NCBI RefSeq assembly: GCF_016862215.1
Contig: NZ_BOMN01000098.1
Span: 1 to 64,000 of the forward strand
DNA: 64,000 nucleotides
Direction: 5' to 3'
Origin: Winogradskya humida
GTDB lineage: Bacteria > Actinomycetota > Actinomycetes > Mycobacteriales > Micromonosporaceae
Both the position numbers and the translations under genes were made by a program. Each line of letters starts with the position of its first letter. The first letter of the stretch is position 1. The notes beneath the pieces are model-generated. The model made no database searches. It was not told the DNA's origin and was given only the letters and a program-made list of their open reading frames with translations. Shown here in pieces: positions 16,763-28,685 of the stretch.

Positions 16763-18544
16763 CTACAGCGCCGGGTACGCGTTGGCCATCAGCTGCTGGA
16801 ACTGTGCTGAGAACCAGGCACCCGAGATCGGGGCGTTGGGGAGTGCTCCGCTGAGGCTGTTGCCGTTGCGGGCGTTGCCGGTGTAGGTCGGGTCGCACAT
16901 CCGGTCGAAGCCCTTGCCCTCGTCGTTCGGGATGAGGGAGCTCGAGCCGTCCGACTCGCCCGGGGGCTTGACCCAGACGTAGGCGTCGATGCCGGTCTCC
17001 GGGTTGGCCCGGGGGCGCTCGCCGAGGCCGGCGCCGGACTGGTTGCACCAGTTGCCGGCGTGGATGCGGCGGTCGATGCGGGACTGGTTGACGAACGTGT
17101 TGACGTCGGTCGAGGTGCTGGCCGCCGTCGGGCGGGCCGAGCCGCCCCAGCCGTTGCGGCTGGTGTCGATCAGCATGCCGATGCTCGAGTTGAAGCCGAC
17201 CGCGACGAGCTGGTTGCGGAAGGACTGCGCGAACGTGAGCTCGTCGACGTACTGGTTCCAGTCCACCCAGGTCGACTGGCGTACCGAGGTGCCGTTGACC
17301 GAGGTGCCGATGCCGAACCACTGCTCCTTGAGCGCGGAGTAGTTCGCCGTGTTGACGATGAAGCCGGTCACGTTGTTGACGCTGCCGGAGGCCTGGGCCG
17401 CCTGGAGCAGAATGTTCGCGGTCGGGAGGAAGTTGCTGTCCCAGCCGATCCAGCCGTGGTGCGCGGCGTCGACGTAGTTGTAGACGTTGCCGATCGCGCC
17501 GAGCTTGTTGAGCGCGTACCCGACGCCCTGGACGTATCCGCCGTTGGCCTTCATGGTGTCGCAGGCCGCGGTGCCGCCGGCGTTGCCGGAGGTGTTCGTC
17601 ACGAGGTTGGGCAGCGAGTCGATCTCGACGATGTTGATGATCCGCAGGGCGGCGTACTTCGGGTCGGCCTGGATCGCGGCGATCGGGTCGATGTACTCGC
17701 TCTTGTAGCGGGGCAGGTCGTTCGGGCCGAGCTCACCGTTGGAGGCGAGCGCCGCGCAGTCGCGGCCGGGCAGGTTGTAGATGACGAACTGGATGTAGCC
17801 GGCGCCCTGGGCGAGGGCCGCGTCCAGGTGGTCACGGACGCCCATCGAGCCGTTGGAGCTGCTGCCGTCGGTGCCTTCGATCGCGGCGATCCGGTCGAGC
17901 CAGACCGCGGTCGGGTTGTTGGAGACGCGGCTGCCTCCGGCCTCGGCGTTCGCCTTGGCCTGCCATTCCGGGTTCTTGTAGCCCTGCACACCCGCGTACG
18001 GGTTGTCGACCTTGGCACCGGCCGGCGGCGGGGTCGTGGTCGGCGGCGTGGACGGGCTGGTCGGCGGCGAGGACGGCGTCGCGGACGACGTCGGTGGCGT
18101 CGTGCCGGTGCTGCCCGTGCAGGCCACGCCGTTGAGCGTGAACGCCGTCGGGTTCGTGTTCGTCCCCGAGTAGTTCGCGTTGAAGCCGAAGGTCGCGGAC
18201 GCGTTGGTGGCCAGCGAGTTCGCGTAGGTCGGGCTCACCGCGGTCACGTTCTTCGCGCTCTGGGTGATGGTGGCGTTCCAGCCCTGGGTGACGGTCTGGT
18301 TGCCGGCGAAGGCCCAGGCGACCGTCCAGCCGTTGGTGATCGGGTCACCCAGGTTGGTGACCGTCACGTTGCCGGTGAAGCCGGTGCTCCACGTGTTGGC
18401 GGAGTAGGCGACCCGGCAGCCGGCGGCGGCACTCGCCTGGGTGGCGGCCACCACGCCGAGTCCGGAGACCAGCGTCACGGCCGCGGCCACGGTGAGCGCC
18501 CGGGTGAGGGTGCGCCGGGGTGATCGAGAGGGAGGGGGAGTCAT
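16763..18544 (-). CDS. Secreted GH6 cellobiohydrolase (exocellulase) with N-terminal CBM2
   Basis: 593 residues. Signal peptide about 1-39 (twin Arg at 10-11, long hydrophobic core, TQASA cut region). CBM2 about 42-143 (CRVAYSANTWSTGFTGNVTVTN...LNGVACTG). Pro/Thr/Ser linker about 144-175. GH6 catalytic domain about 178-593. D262 in YNLPGRDC and D309 in NIVEIDSLPN match the two central catalytic aspartates of GH6, the second being the general acid. The VEIDSLPN form and the long loops fit bacterial exo-acting Cel6B-type enzymes that release cellobiose from chain ends. A perfect CebR-like box (18630-18643) is 86 bases upstream. Confidence 0.93.
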   Translation of the reverse strand: MTPPPSRSPRRTLTRALTVAAAVTLVSGLGVVAATQASAAAGCRVAYSANTWSTGFTGNVTVTNLGDPITNGWTVAWAFAGNQTVTQGWNATITQSAKNVTAVSPTYANSLATNASATFGFNANYSGTNTNPTAFTLNGVACTGSTGTTPPTSSATPSSPPTSPSTPPTTTPPPAGAKVDNPYAGVQGYKNPEWQAKANAEAGGSRVSNNPTAVWLDRIAAIEGTDGSSSNGSMGVRDHLDAALAQGAGYIQFVIYNLPGRDCAALASNGELGPNDLPRYKSEYIDPIAAIQADPKYAALRIINIVEIDSLPNLVTNTSGNAGGTAACDTMKANGGYVQGVGYALNKLGAIGNVYNYVDAAHHGWIGWDSNFLPTANILLQAAQASGSVNNVTGFIVNTANYSALKEQWFGIGTSVNGTSVRQSTWVDWNQYVDELTFAQSFRNQLVAVGFNSSIGMLIDTSRNGWGGSARPTAASTSTDVNTFVNQSRIDRRIHAGNWCNQSGAGLGERPRANPETGIDAYVWVKPPGESDGSSSLIPNDEGKGFDRMCDPTYTGNARNGNSLSGALPNAPISGAWFSAQFQQLMANAYPAL

Positions 18545-18629
18545 CGCAGATTGCTCCTCGGAGGACGGGGGCGGGGAATCGGATCGACGTTCGTCGGTGC
18601 CGAACTAGCGACTGAGCGTGATGTTGCCA

Positions 18630-18643
18630 TGGGAGCGCTCCCA
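18630..18643. promoter_or_regulatory. CebR-type operator (perfect palindrome)
   Basis: TGGGAGCGCTCCCA is identical to the known consensus of CebR, the cellobiose-responsive LacI-family repressor of actinomycetes. It sits between the GH6 exocellulase start (minus strand, 18544) and the end of the GH5 gene. Repression relieved by cello-oligosaccharides is inferred. Confidence 0.85.
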
Positions 18644-18674
18644 GCGCAATACCCAGTTAACGAACCCGAAACTT

Positions 18675-20042
18675 TCAGGAAATAGAGCACCCAGGAGTGG
18701 CCGTCGGGGCCGCGCCGGTGCCCTGGAATCCGAACTCGGTGCTGGCGCCGGCGGCGAGCGACCCGTTGTAGGCCACATTGGAGAACCGCACGGTGCCGCC
18801 GGACCCGGACGCGGTCGCGCTCCAGGTGTTGGTCACGGCCGCCCCGGAGGGCAGCGCGAGCGAGACGACCCAGCCGGTCAGTGCGGCGCTTCCAGCAGTG
18901 ACACGCACGGTCGCCACGAACCCGCCTCCCCAGGAGTTCACGGAAACGGCCGCCGAGCAAAGTCCGGCAGGAGGCGATGAAGGAGGCGTGGACGGCGGGG
19001 TCGAAGGAGGCGTGGACGGCGGGGTCGAAGGAGGCGTGGACGGCGACGAGGGCGGCGTGGTGCCCCCGTAGACGCTGGCCTCGACAGAGGTCGCGGTGAT
19101 GCCGTTGGCGCCGCTGAAGAGACGCTGACCCCACGAGGTGAGCGCGGCCGGGGAGAAGCCGGTGACCAGGTCCAGATATTCGACGCCACCGCCGTTGCCG
19201 CTCCACGACCAGCCGAGATAGCCGATGCCCAGCGACTGTGCGGTGGCCATGATGGTGTCCTCGTCCGGGTCACCGTCGGAGTGCAGGTTGCCGAACTCCC
19301 CCACCACGATCGGCAGCCCGGCGCTGCGGAACCGCCCCAGGTAGTCGGTGATCTCGGCGGCCGTGTCGAACACGCCGTACATGTGGATCGAGAAGATGGT
19401 GTTGCGCTGCGGGTCGGCCGCGAAGACCGCCGCGGCGTTGTCGCGCATGACGAACTGCCAGTCCTGGCCCCAGTTGGGGGCGTCGACCATGATGGAGTGC
19501 TCGAAGCCGGCCGCGCGCAGCCTGACGATCGCGTTCCTGGTCGCATCGGTCCAGGCCGCGGCGCCCGTGTTCCCGTACGGTTCGTTGCCGATGTTGAGAA
19601 TGACGTAACGCTCCTGACCTGCCAGGGCGCTCTTGACCGAGATCCAGTAGTCGACGGCCTGGTCGAGGGTGGCGGCGGTGGCCTCCTCGCCGTAGCCGGT
19701 CGTGTCGTGCGCCTCGAGTACGCAGATCAGCCGGTTGGCCTTGCACTGGTTGATCACATTGGTCACGTCGGCGGCGTCGTTCTTGGTCCAGCGCTGACCG
19801 CTCGCGAGCACGACGCGCACGGTGTTGGCGCCGAGCGCCTTGATATCGGCGAGCGCCTGCGTCGTGCGGGTCGTGTACCAGGTGTGCGCGTGGTTGACAC
19901 CGCGCATGACGAAGGTGGCGCCATTGGCATCAAGGATCCGCCCACCGCTGACGGTGAAACCGGCGGCGGCATGAGCGGGCTGCGCCACAAAAACAATCAG
20001 GAGCGACAAAACGCCCAGTAAAGCCAGAGCGAACTTACGCAC
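18675..20042 (-). CDS. Secreted GH5 glycoside hydrolase (mannanase/cellulase type) with C-terminal CBM2
   Basis: 455 residues from the GTG at 20042, which has GGAAGG eight bases upstream; the in-frame ATG at 20084 would place the operator inside the gene. Signal peptide about 1-26 (LALLGVLSLLIVFVAQPAHA). GH5 domain about 28-320: general acid Glu in LNIGNEPYGN (about 154) and nucleophile Glu in IVVGEFGNLH (about 249). The GVNHAHTWY start and WSWSGNGGGVEYLDLV fit GH5 subfamily 8 beta-mannanases, but endoglucanase is possible. A linker with PPSTPPST repeats leads to CBM2 (about 360-455). A degenerate CebR box lies 28 bases upstream. Confidence 0.88.
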   Translation of the reverse strand: MRKFALALLGVLSLLIVFVAQPAHAAAGFTVSGGRILDANGATFVMRGVNHAHTWYTTRTTQALADIKALGANTVRVVLASGQRWTKNDAADVTNVINQCKANRLICVLEAHDTTGYGEEATAATLDQAVDYWISVKSALAGQERYVILNIGNEPYGNTGAAAWTDATRNAIVRLRAAGFEHSIMVDAPNWGQDWQFVMRDNAAAVFAADPQRNTIFSIHMYGVFDTAAEITDYLGRFRSAGLPIVVGEFGNLHSDGDPDEDTIMATAQSLGIGYLGWSWSGNGGGVEYLDLVTGFSPAALTSWGQRLFSGANGITATSVEASVYGGTTPPSSPSTPPSTPPSTPPSTPPSTPPSSPPAGLCSAAVSVNSWGGGFVATVRVTAGSAALTGWVVSLALPSGAAVTNTWSATASGSGGTVRFSNVAYNGSLAAGASTEFGFQGTGAAPTATPGCSIS

Positions 20043-20069
20043 GGGGATACGCCTTCCATCGCATACAGA

Positions 20070-20083
20070 CGGATGCGCTCCCA
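20070..20083. promoter_or_regulatory. Degenerate CebR-like box upstream of GH5 gene
   Basis: CGGATGCGCTCCCA matches 11 of 14 positions of the perfect box; the right half GCGCTCCCA is intact. Its position just before the GH5 start suggests weaker CebR control. Confidence 0.55.
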
Positions 20084-20182
20084 CGATGGATCGACAGCGG
20101 TCTTTCTAGTCCCCCGAACCGGGCGGCGTCAACAGGTACCGGCGCAAAGACCCCACATCGCGCCAGAGTTTGTTTCCAACTC

Positions 20183-20211
20183 TTGACAGCCACGTGAACA
20201 GACAGCATTGT
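20183..20211 (+). promoter_or_regulatory. Promoter of the GH74-LPMO-GH6 operon
   Basis: A perfect -35 TTGACA (20183-20188) is followed after 17 bases by CATTGT (20206-20211). The CebR box begins two bases later, covering the probable transcription start, a classic repression geometry. Confidence 0.65.
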
Positions 20212-20212
20212 C

Positions 20213-20226
20213 TGGGAGCGCTCCCA
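20213..20226. promoter_or_regulatory. CebR-type operator (perfect palindrome) at GH74 promoter
   Basis: TGGGAGCGCTCCCA lies 29 bases before the TTG start of the xyloglucanase gene and directly downstream of the -10 element. Same sequence as the box at 18630. Confidence 0.85.
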
Positions 20227-20254
20227 CAATCACGTCCATCGATGGGAGGAACAT

Positions 20255-22879
20255 TTGCACCGCCGACGCCTCACCGTCCTCATCGCCGCGCTGTCCCTCA
20301 GCAGTGCGGCCGCCCTCGCCGTGCCCGCGCTCCAGCAGCCGCTTCCGGCAGCTGCTGCCGCCTCGGACGCGTACGCCTGGAAGAACGTCCGGATCGACGG
20401 TGGCGGTTTCGTCCCGGGTCTGGTCTTCAGCCGCGCCGAGAAGAACCTGATCTACGCGCGCACCGACATCGGCGGCGCCTACCGCTGGAACCAGGCCGGC
20501 CAGAACTGGGTGCCCCTGCTGGACTGGGTGGCGCGCGACAAGTTCGGCTACAACGGCGTGCTGAGCATCGCCGCCGACCCCGTCGACGCGAACAGGGTGT
20601 ACGCGGCCGTCGGCATGTACACCAACAGCTGGGACCCGAACAACGGCGCGATCCTGCGGTCGGCCGACCGCGGCGCGACCTGGCAGATCACCACGCTGCC
20701 GTTCAAGAACGGCGGCAACATGCCCGGCCGCGGCATGGGCGAACGGCTGGCCGTCGATCCGGGCAACAACCGCAACGTCTACTTCGCCGCCGAGGGTGGC
20801 AACGGGCTGTACCGCAGCACCGACTACGGCGCGACGTTCAGCAAGGTGACCGCGTTCCCGAACGCGGGAAACTACGTGCAGGACCCGAGCGACCCGAACG
20901 GCTACCTGAACCAGAACCAGGGCCTCACCTGGGTGACGTTCGGCGACACCAACCAGATCTACGTGGGCGTCGCGGACAAGCAGAACCCGGTCTACCGCTC
21001 GCTCGACGGCGGCACGACCTGGGAACGCGTCGCCGGGCAGCCCACCGGATATCTCGCGCACAAGGGCGTCATCCAGGGCAAGTACCTGTTCGTCGCGACC
21101 AGTGACACCGGTGGCCCGTACGACGGCGGCGCCGGCCAGGTGCAACGCCTCGACACCACCACCGGGACCTGGACCGACATCAGCCCGACCCCGGCCGCGG
21201 ACGCGTACTACGGCTACTCCGGGCTGACCGTCGACCGGCTGCACCCCGGCACGCTGATGGTCGCCACCCAGATCTCGTGGTGGCCCGACGCCATCTTCTT
21301 CCGCAGCACCGACTACGGCGCCACGTGGACCCGGATCTGGGACTACAACGGCTATCCGAGCACGACCAAGCGCTACACCATGGACATCTCCACGGATCCG
21401 TGGCTCGACTTCAACACCAACCCGCAGCCGCCGGAGGCCACCCCGAAGCTCGGCTGGATGACCGAGTCGCTCGAGATCGACCCGTTCGACTCGAACCGGA
21501 TGCTCTACGGGACGGGCGCGACCATCTACGGCACCACGCAACTGTCCAATTGGGACAGCGATACCGCGTTCACGATCAAGCCGTTCGCCACCGGCATCGA
21601 GGAGACGGCTGTTCTCGACCTGGCCAGCCCGCCGTCGGGGGCGCCGCTGGTCAGCGCGCTCGGTGACGTCGGCGGTTTCTACCACGCCGATCTGAGCGCC
21701 GTGCCGCCGAACTTCCACGACACCCCGAGCCTGGGCAGCAACACCAGCCTCGACTTCGCCGAGCTCAGCCCCGCGGTCTTCGCCCGGGTCGGCAACGCGG
21801 ACGCCGCACCGCACCTCGGTGTCTCCAACGACGGCGGCAAGAACTGGTACGCGGGCCAGGAACCCTCGGGCGTCACCGGCGGCGGCACGATCGCGGTCGG
21901 CGCGGACGCCAACGCGTTCGTCTGGTCCCCGGCCGGCACCGGCGTCTACTACTCGACCACCCGCGGCAGCTCCTGGACCGCCTCCACCGGCATCCCTGCC
22001 GGGGCCAAGGTCGAATCGGACAGGGTCAACCCCAGGACCTTCTACGGGTACGCGGGCAGCTCGGTCTACGTCAGCAAGGACGGCGGGGCAACGTTCACCA
22101 CCGGAGCAGCCCTCGCCGCCACGAACCTGAAGGCAGTGCCCGGAAAGACCGGCGACGTGTGGCTGGCCGGCACGACCGGACTGCACCACTCGACCGACGC
22201 GGGCACCACGTTCACGAAGCTCGCCACCGTCACCTCCGCCATCAACGTGGCGTTCGGCAAGGCGGCGCCCGGTGCGGCGTACCCGGCGGTGTTCCTGGTC
22301 GGTGTGGTCGACGGCGTGGACGGTGTCTTCCGCTCCGACGACGCCGGCGCGACCTGGGTGCGGATCAACGACAACGCCCACCAGTACGGCAACAACGGCG
22401 ACGCACTCGCCGGCGACCCCCGCGTCTACGGCCGCGTCTACCTGGGCACCAACGGCCGCGGCATCCTCTACGCCGACCGCACCGGCACGACGACAACCCC
22501 GCCGACGTCCAGCCCGACGGCGAGCCCCACTCCCAGTACGTCGCCCAGCCCCACTCCTTCCACCACCACGCCCCCGCCTTCCACCAACGGCTGCACGGCG
22601 ACCTACCGGGTCACCAGCTCGTGGCAGGGCGGCTTCCAGGCCGAGGTCACCGTCACCAACGGCCCGGCCGCGACGACCGCCTGGACCGTCGGCTGGACGC
22701 TCCCGTCCGGCCAGGACGTCACCCAGGTCTGGAACGGCACTCTCACCAAGTCCGGAGCGGCGGTCACCGTACGCAACGCGGCCTACAACGGCACTCTCGC
22801 CGCGAACGCCACCACCACCTTCGGCCTCACCGGCACCGGGGCAGCCACCGTCCCGGCCACCACCTGCGCACGGAGCTGA
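20255..22879 (+). CDS. Secreted GH74 xyloglucanase with C-terminal CBM2
   Basis: 874 residues, TTG start preceded by GGGAGGA. Signal peptide about 1-37 ending in AAA. Two seven-bladed propellers characteristic of GH74 with many Asp-box-like SxDxGxTW repeats (SADRGATWQ, SLDGGTTWE, STDYGATWT, SDDAGATWV). D71 in ARTDIGGAY and D471 in SALGDVGGF match the two catalytic aspartates of the family. It cleaves the beta-1,4-glucan backbone of xyloglucan outside the cell. A Ser/Pro/Thr linker (about 745-780) leads to CBM2, which targets cellulose. First gene of a three-gene operon under a CebR-like box; 14 bases before the LPMO gene. Confidence 0.95.
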   Translation: MHRRRLTVLIAALSLSSAAALAVPALQQPLPAAAAASDAYAWKNVRIDGGGFVPGLVFSRAEKNLIYARTDIGGAYRWNQAGQNWVPLLDWVARDKFGYNGVLSIAADPVDANRVYAAVGMYTNSWDPNNGAILRSADRGATWQITTLPFKNGGNMPGRGMGERLAVDPGNNRNVYFAAEGGNGLYRSTDYGATFSKVTAFPNAGNYVQDPSDPNGYLNQNQGLTWVTFGDTNQIYVGVADKQNPVYRSLDGGTTWERVAGQPTGYLAHKGVIQGKYLFVATSDTGGPYDGGAGQVQRLDTTTGTWTDISPTPAADAYYGYSGLTVDRLHPGTLMVATQISWWPDAIFFRSTDYGATWTRIWDYNGYPSTTKRYTMDISTDPWLDFNTNPQPPEATPKLGWMTESLEIDPFDSNRMLYGTGATIYGTTQLSNWDSDTAFTIKPFATGIEETAVLDLASPPSGAPLVSALGDVGGFYHADLSAVPPNFHDTPSLGSNTSLDFAELSPAVFARVGNADAAPHLGVSNDGGKNWYAGQEPSGVTGGGTIAVGADANAFVWSPAGTGVYYSTTRGSSWTASTGIPAGAKVESDRVNPRTFYGYAGSSVYVSKDGGATFTTGAALAATNLKAVPGKTGDVWLAGTTGLHHSTDAGTTFTKLATVTSAINVAFGKAAPGAAYPAVFLVGVVDGVDGVFRSDDAGATWVRINDNAHQYGNNGDALAGDPRVYGRVYLGTNGRGILYADRTGTTTTPPTSSPTASPTPSTSPSPTPSTTTPPPSTNGCTATYRVTSSWQGGFQAEVTVTNGPAATTAWTVGWTLPSGQDVTQVWNGTLTKSGAAVTVRNAAYNGTLAANATTTFGLTGTGAATVPATTCARS

Positions 22880-22893
22880 AAGGAGCACACCCC

Positions 22894-25366
<2,473 letters not shown>

Positions 25367-25382
25367 CAACCCTGGGGTCCAG

Positions 25383-25411
25383 GCCCGGCCTTCGTTGCGG
25401 GAAGGCCGGGC
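25383..25411 (+). terminator. Terminator of the GH74-LPMO-GH6 operon
   Basis: GCCCGGCCTTC pairs perfectly with GAAGGCCGGGC across a 7-base loop, 16 bases after the endoglucanase stop; followed by TTCCCC rather than a long T-run. Confidence 0.8.
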
Positions 25412-25532
25412 TTCCCCGTGTCACGGCGATCCGCTCGCCCCGGCACCGGCGATTGCGCCCTGCTCTGTCGCGGGAGGGCTGAACGTGGGCGGGACCGAGA
25501 TACCGTGAGGTGACAAGCGACTGGAGGCGCCG

Positions 25533-25979
25533 ATGTTAGCCGCGGACGTGGCCGTCACCATGGCGACGGTCACCGAGGACATGCCCGCCCGCGAGGCCGT
25601 CAAGGTGCTCGCCGGTCAGGACCTGCCCGGTCTGATCGTCGTCGACCGCCGGGGCCGCCCGCTCACCGTGCTGGCCGGCGTCCAGGTCCTGCGGATGGCG
25701 CTGCCGTCCTACTGCCAGGAGGACCCGGCTCTGGCCCGGGTGATCGGCGAGGCCGACGCCACGGTGATCCTCGACGGCATCGGCGACCGCACGGTCGCGG
25801 ACCTGCTGCCCCGCGAGCGCCGGGAGCTGCCCGCGGTCAGCCCGAAGGCCACGCTGCTGGAGGTGGCCGCGGTGATGGCCCGTGCGAAAGTGCCGCTGGT
25901 GGCGGTCGTCGACGCCGACCGGGTGATGACCGGCGCGATCACCCTGGACGGCCTGCTCGACCGCATCCTGGGCACCTGA
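25533..25979 (+). CDS. CBS-domain protein
   Basis: 148 residues forming a tandem CBS pair: first about 1-60 (ATVTEDMPAREAVKVLAGQDLPGLIVVDRRGRPLTVLAG), second about 85-146 (VSPKATLLEVAAVMARAKVPLVAVVDADRVMTGAITLDGLLDRI). CBS pairs bind adenine nucleotides and regulate a partner. The gene is convergent with the nhaA-nhaD operon, whose transporters are possible partners, though nothing in the sequence proves it. ATG at 25533 follows GGAGGCGCC. The stop lies in a 17-bp tandem duplication (25963-25996). Confidence 0.85.
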   Translation: MLAADVAVTMATVTEDMPAREAVKVLAGQDLPGLIVVDRRGRPLTVLAGVQVLRMALPSYCQEDPALARVIGEADATVILDGIGDRTVADLLPRERRELPAVSPKATLLEVAAVMARAKVPLVAVVDADRVMTGAITLDGLLDRILGT

Positions 25980-25996
25980 GCATCCTGGGCGCCTGA
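25963..25996. repeat. 17-bp x2 tandem duplication at the CBS gene stop
   Basis: GCATCCTGGGCACCTGA is followed immediately by the same sequence with one change (A to G). Each copy ends with TGA; the first is the stop codon. Confidence 0.85.
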
Positions 25997-25998
25997 GC

Positions 25999-27288
25999 TC
26001 AGAAGAAGCGCAGGTAGAGGTAGGGGACGGCCAGCGCGACCGAGACGACCGTGACGATCAGGCCCCACCGGGTGAACTCCCAGAACGTGATCCGGTGCCC
26101 GGCGCGTTCGGCCAGGCCCAGTACGACCACGTTCGCCGAGGCTCCGACGGCGGTGGCATTCCCACCGAGGTCGGCGCCGATGGCGAGCGCCCACCACAGG
26201 ACCTGAGCGCGGCCGAGCCCGCCGTTGGCGTCGACGAGGTCCGCGACGATCGGGCTCATGGTGGCCACGTAGGGGATGTTGTCGACGATCGCGGACAGCG
26301 CGGCGGAGGCCCACAACAGCAACATCGTCGCCGGCCACAGCTTGCCCGCGGTCGCTTCGGTGGCGGCGTGGGCCAGGGAGCCGATGACGCCCGTAGTCAC
26401 CAGGGCGCCGACCATGACGAACAGGCCGGCGAAGAAGATCAGTGTGGGCCACTCGACCTCGCGGGCGATCTCGCCCGCGTCGATCCGGGACAGGGCCAGC
26501 AGCAGCAGCCCGCCGAGCAGGGCGACGACGGACGGCTCGAGATCCAGGACGGTGTGCAGCCCGAACGCGGCGAGCACCGCGGCGAGCACGGACAGGCTCG
26601 TCACGACCAGGCGCGGGTCCCGGATCGCGTCCCGTTCGTTCAGCGCCATGATCCGCTGCACCCGTTCGTGGTCGTAGCGGAACGCCTTGCGGAACATGAT
26701 CCGGCAGAGCCCGACCAGCACCACGAGCACGACCACCACGAACGGTGCGAGCACACTGAGGAAGTCGTTGAACGTCAGCCCGGAGCGCCCGGCGATGATG
26801 ATGTTCGGTGGGTCACCGATCAGCGTCGCGGTTCCGCCGATGTTGGAGGCGAACACCTCCGCAAGCAGGAACGGCACCGGTGGTACGCCGAGCCGTTCAC
26901 AGACGAGCAGCGTCACGGGTGCCACCAGCAGCACGGTGGTGACGTTGTCGAGCGCGGCGGAGAGCACGCCGGTGACCACGATGAAGATCACCATGATCGG
27001 GAACGGACGGCCACGGGCTCGTTTGGCCGACCAGATCGCCAGGAACTCGAACAGTCCCGTGCGGCGGAGCACGGCGACGATCATCATCATTCCCATCAGC
27101 AGGAAGATGACGTTCCAGTCGATGCCGGCGTCCTCGGAGAAGAACGCGTGCTCCGCGTCGGTCGCGCCGATGGCCAGCATCAGTGCCGCGCCACCCACGG
27201 CGACGGCGACGCGGTTGATCTTCTCGGTGGCGATCAGGACGTACGCGGTCACGAAGATCGCCACCGCGATCCAGCCGAGTGTGCTCAC
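25999..27288 (-). CDS. ArsB/NhaD-type ion transporter (SLC13-like)
   Basis: 429 residues from the GTG at 27288, which overlaps the nhaA stop by 4 bases (GTGA). About 11-12 hydrophobic helices. The family hallmarks are present: [39 protein letters not shown], and in the second half [16 protein letters not shown] with [18 protein letters not shown], the mirrored hairpin motifs of the ion transporter superfamily (ArsB, NhaD, YbiR). Coupling to nhaA suggests sodium/proton exchange rather than arsenite export, and no ars genes are near. The large open frame upstream of 27288 is a shadow of nhaA. Confidence 0.85.
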   Translation of the reverse strand: MSTLGWIAVAIFVTAYVLIATEKINRVAVAVGGAALMLAIGATDAEHAFFSEDAGIDWNVIFLLMGMMMIVAVLRRTGLFEFLAIWSAKRARGRPFPIMVIFIVVTGVLSAALDNVTTVLLVAPVTLLVCERLGVPPVPFLLAEVFASNIGGTATLIGDPPNIIIAGRSGLTFNDFLSVLAPFVVVVLVVLVGLCRIMFRKAFRYDHERVQRIMALNERDAIRDPRLVVTSLSVLAAVLAAFGLHTVLDLEPSVVALLGGLLLLALSRIDAGEIAREVEWPTLIFFAGLFVMVGALVTTGVIGSLAHAATEATAGKLWPATMLLLWASAALSAIVDNIPYVATMSPIVADLVDANGGLGRAQVLWWALAIGADLGGNATAVGASANVVVLGLAERAGHRITFWEFTRWGLIVTVVSVALAVPYLYLRFF

Positions 27289-28565
27289 GCGGGATCTCTC
27301 TGATAGACGTCGGGAATACCGTCCCGGTCGCTGTCGACCTCTTCCTGCTCGCAGAGCCGCCGGTAGTGGCGATTGCGCAGCCGCAGCACCACCATCGCGA
27401 GCAGGGCCGCGACCAGCGAGCCGGCCAGGACACCGATCTTCGCGTAGCCGTCGCGCTCGGTGCCGGCGCCGAACGCCAACTCGCCGATGAGCAGCGAGAC
27501 GGTGAAGCCGACCCCGCCGAGCAGGCCCAGGCCCGTGACGTCCCACCAGCTCAGCCCGTCGTCGAGCCGGGCCCGGGTGAAGCGCTGCACGAGCCACGTC
27601 GACCCGGTGATGCCGGCGACCTTGCCGAGGACCAGCCCGGCGACGACAGCGAGCGTGACGGTGTTCGTCAGCGCCGAGCCGATCCCCCCGGCGTCGGCCA
27701 CCGACACTCCGGCCGCGAAGAACGCGAAGACCGGGACCGCTACGCCGGCCGAGATCGGCCGCCAGCGGTGCTCGAAGAGCTCAGCCGGCCCGTGGCCCGT
27801 GCCGTCGCGGTCGCGCACCGGGACGGTGAAAGCCAGCAGGACGCCCGCCACAGTGGCGTGGATGCCGGACGCGTGCACGAGTCCCCAGGCCACCACGGCC
27901 AGCGGTAGTAGCAGCCACCAGCTGCGGACCCGGCGCTGCACCAGCACGCCGAACAGTGCGATGGGCACGAGTGCCAGCAGCAACGGGATCAGGTGCAGCG
28001 CCGACGTGTAGAAGACCGCGATGATCGCGATGGCCAGCAGGTCGTCGACCACCGCCAGGGTCAGCAGGAACGTCCGCAGCGAGCTGGGCAGATGGGTGCT
28101 GATCACGCTGAGCACGGCCAGCGCGAATGCGATGTCGGTGGCGGTGGGGATCGCCCAGCCTGCGAGGGCACCGCCGGTGCGAGAGGCGACAGCGGCGAAG
28201 ATCAGCGCCGGCACCGCCATACCGCCGACCGCCGCAGCCACCGGTAGCGCGGCGCGTCGCGGATCGCGCAGGTCGCCGGCGACGAACTCGCGCTTGAGCT
28301 CGAGCCCGGCGACGAAGAAGAAGACGGCGAGCAGCCCGTCGGCCGCCCACTGGGCCAGGGTCAGGTCGAGGTGCCAGCCGTGCGGCCCGATCCGGATCTT
28401 CGACAGCTCGTGGTAGGCGTCCGACCAGGGCGAATTGGCCCAAACCAAGGCGAGCACCGCAGCCGCGAGAAGCAGCACGCCGCCGACCGTCTCGGCGCGC
28501 AGCACGTCGGCGATCCGCCGGGCCTCGGGCCAGGTGCCACGGGAGAAGAGACGGGAAGTGGCCAT
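27285..28565 (-). CDS. nhaA: Na+/H+ antiporter NhaA with C-terminal calcium-binding-like tail
   Basis: 426 residues. Typical NhaA core with 12 helices: [31 protein letters not shown], and the ion-binding Asp pair in [15 protein letters not shown]; later [18 protein letters not shown] and [19 protein letters not shown]. It exports Na+ in exchange for protons across the cell membrane. Unusual is the last segment, [18 protein letters not shown], which carries the DxDxDGxxD loop of EF-hand/thrombospondin type-3 calcium motifs right after the last helix. The start overlaps a structured leader (28575-28606). Operon with the NhaD-like gene (GTGA overlap). Confidence 0.93.
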   Translation of the reverse strand: MATSRLFSRGTWPEARRIADVLRAETVGGVLLLAAAVLALVWANSPWSDAYHELSKIRIGPHGWHLDLTLAQWAADGLLAVFFFVAGLELKREFVAGDLRDPRRAALPVAAAVGGMAVPALIFAAVASRTGGALAGWAIPTATDIAFALAVLSVISTHLPSSLRTFLLTLAVVDDLLAIAIIAVFYTSALHLIPLLLALVPIALFGVLVQRRVRSWWLLLPLAVVAWGLVHASGIHATVAGVLLAFTVPVRDRDGTGHGPAELFEHRWRPISAGVAVPVFAFFAAGVSVADAGGIGSALTNTVTLAVVAGLVLGKVAGITGSTWLVQRFTRARLDDGLSWWDVTGLGLLGGVGFTVSLLIGELAFGAGTERDGYAKIGVLAGSLVAALLAMVVLRLRNRHYRRLCEQEEVDSDRDGIPDVYQRDPA

Positions 28566-28574
28566 GGGCTGAAT

Positions 28575-28606
28575 CCTCCGGAGGGGTCGGCAAAAGAACC
28601 GCCGAC
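28575..28606 (-). promoter_or_regulatory. Structured nhaA leader with sequestered ribosome site (candidate)
   Basis: On the minus strand a hairpin GTCGGC/GCCGAC with 9-base loop (28586-28606) is followed at once by the palindrome CCTCCGGAGG (28575-28584), whose GGAGG is the likely ribosome site of nhaA. The anti-SD half CCTCC lies next to it, so folding could mask initiation. Could be ion- or protein-responsive; not matched to a known family here. Confidence 0.4.
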
Positions 28607-28644
28607 CAGACTTCCCGGCACACCTGATCCAAACCCTACGGGAT

Positions 28645-28685
28645 CACGGGATCCGCCGCCCGGTCTACGGGCCGCGGATCCCGTG
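28645..28685 (-). terminator. Strong hairpin after the desaturase gene
   Basis: CACGGGATCCGC pairs perfectly with GCGGATCCCGTG, and the 17-base interior contains a further GCCCG/CGGGC stem. It lies 45 bases after the desaturase stop and before the nhaA leader, so it most likely ends the reductase-desaturase transcript. No T-run follows. Confidence 0.6.

Noticed and set aside
17060-18523. 487-codon plus-strand ORF opposite the GH6 exocellulase
   Set aside because: Shadow of the real gene; repetitive RRGRGRRRG content comes from the linker read backwards.
20129-22888. 919-codon minus-strand ORF opposite the xyloglucanase
   Set aside because: High-GC third-position shadow; composition is Arg/Gly/Val/Ala/Asp-rich without family features, while the plus strand encodes a clear GH74.
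25999-27288. Arsenite exporter ArsB as the name of the transporter
   Set aside because: The fold is shared, but there are no ars genes and it is translationally coupled to nhaA; kept as ArsB/NhaD-type.
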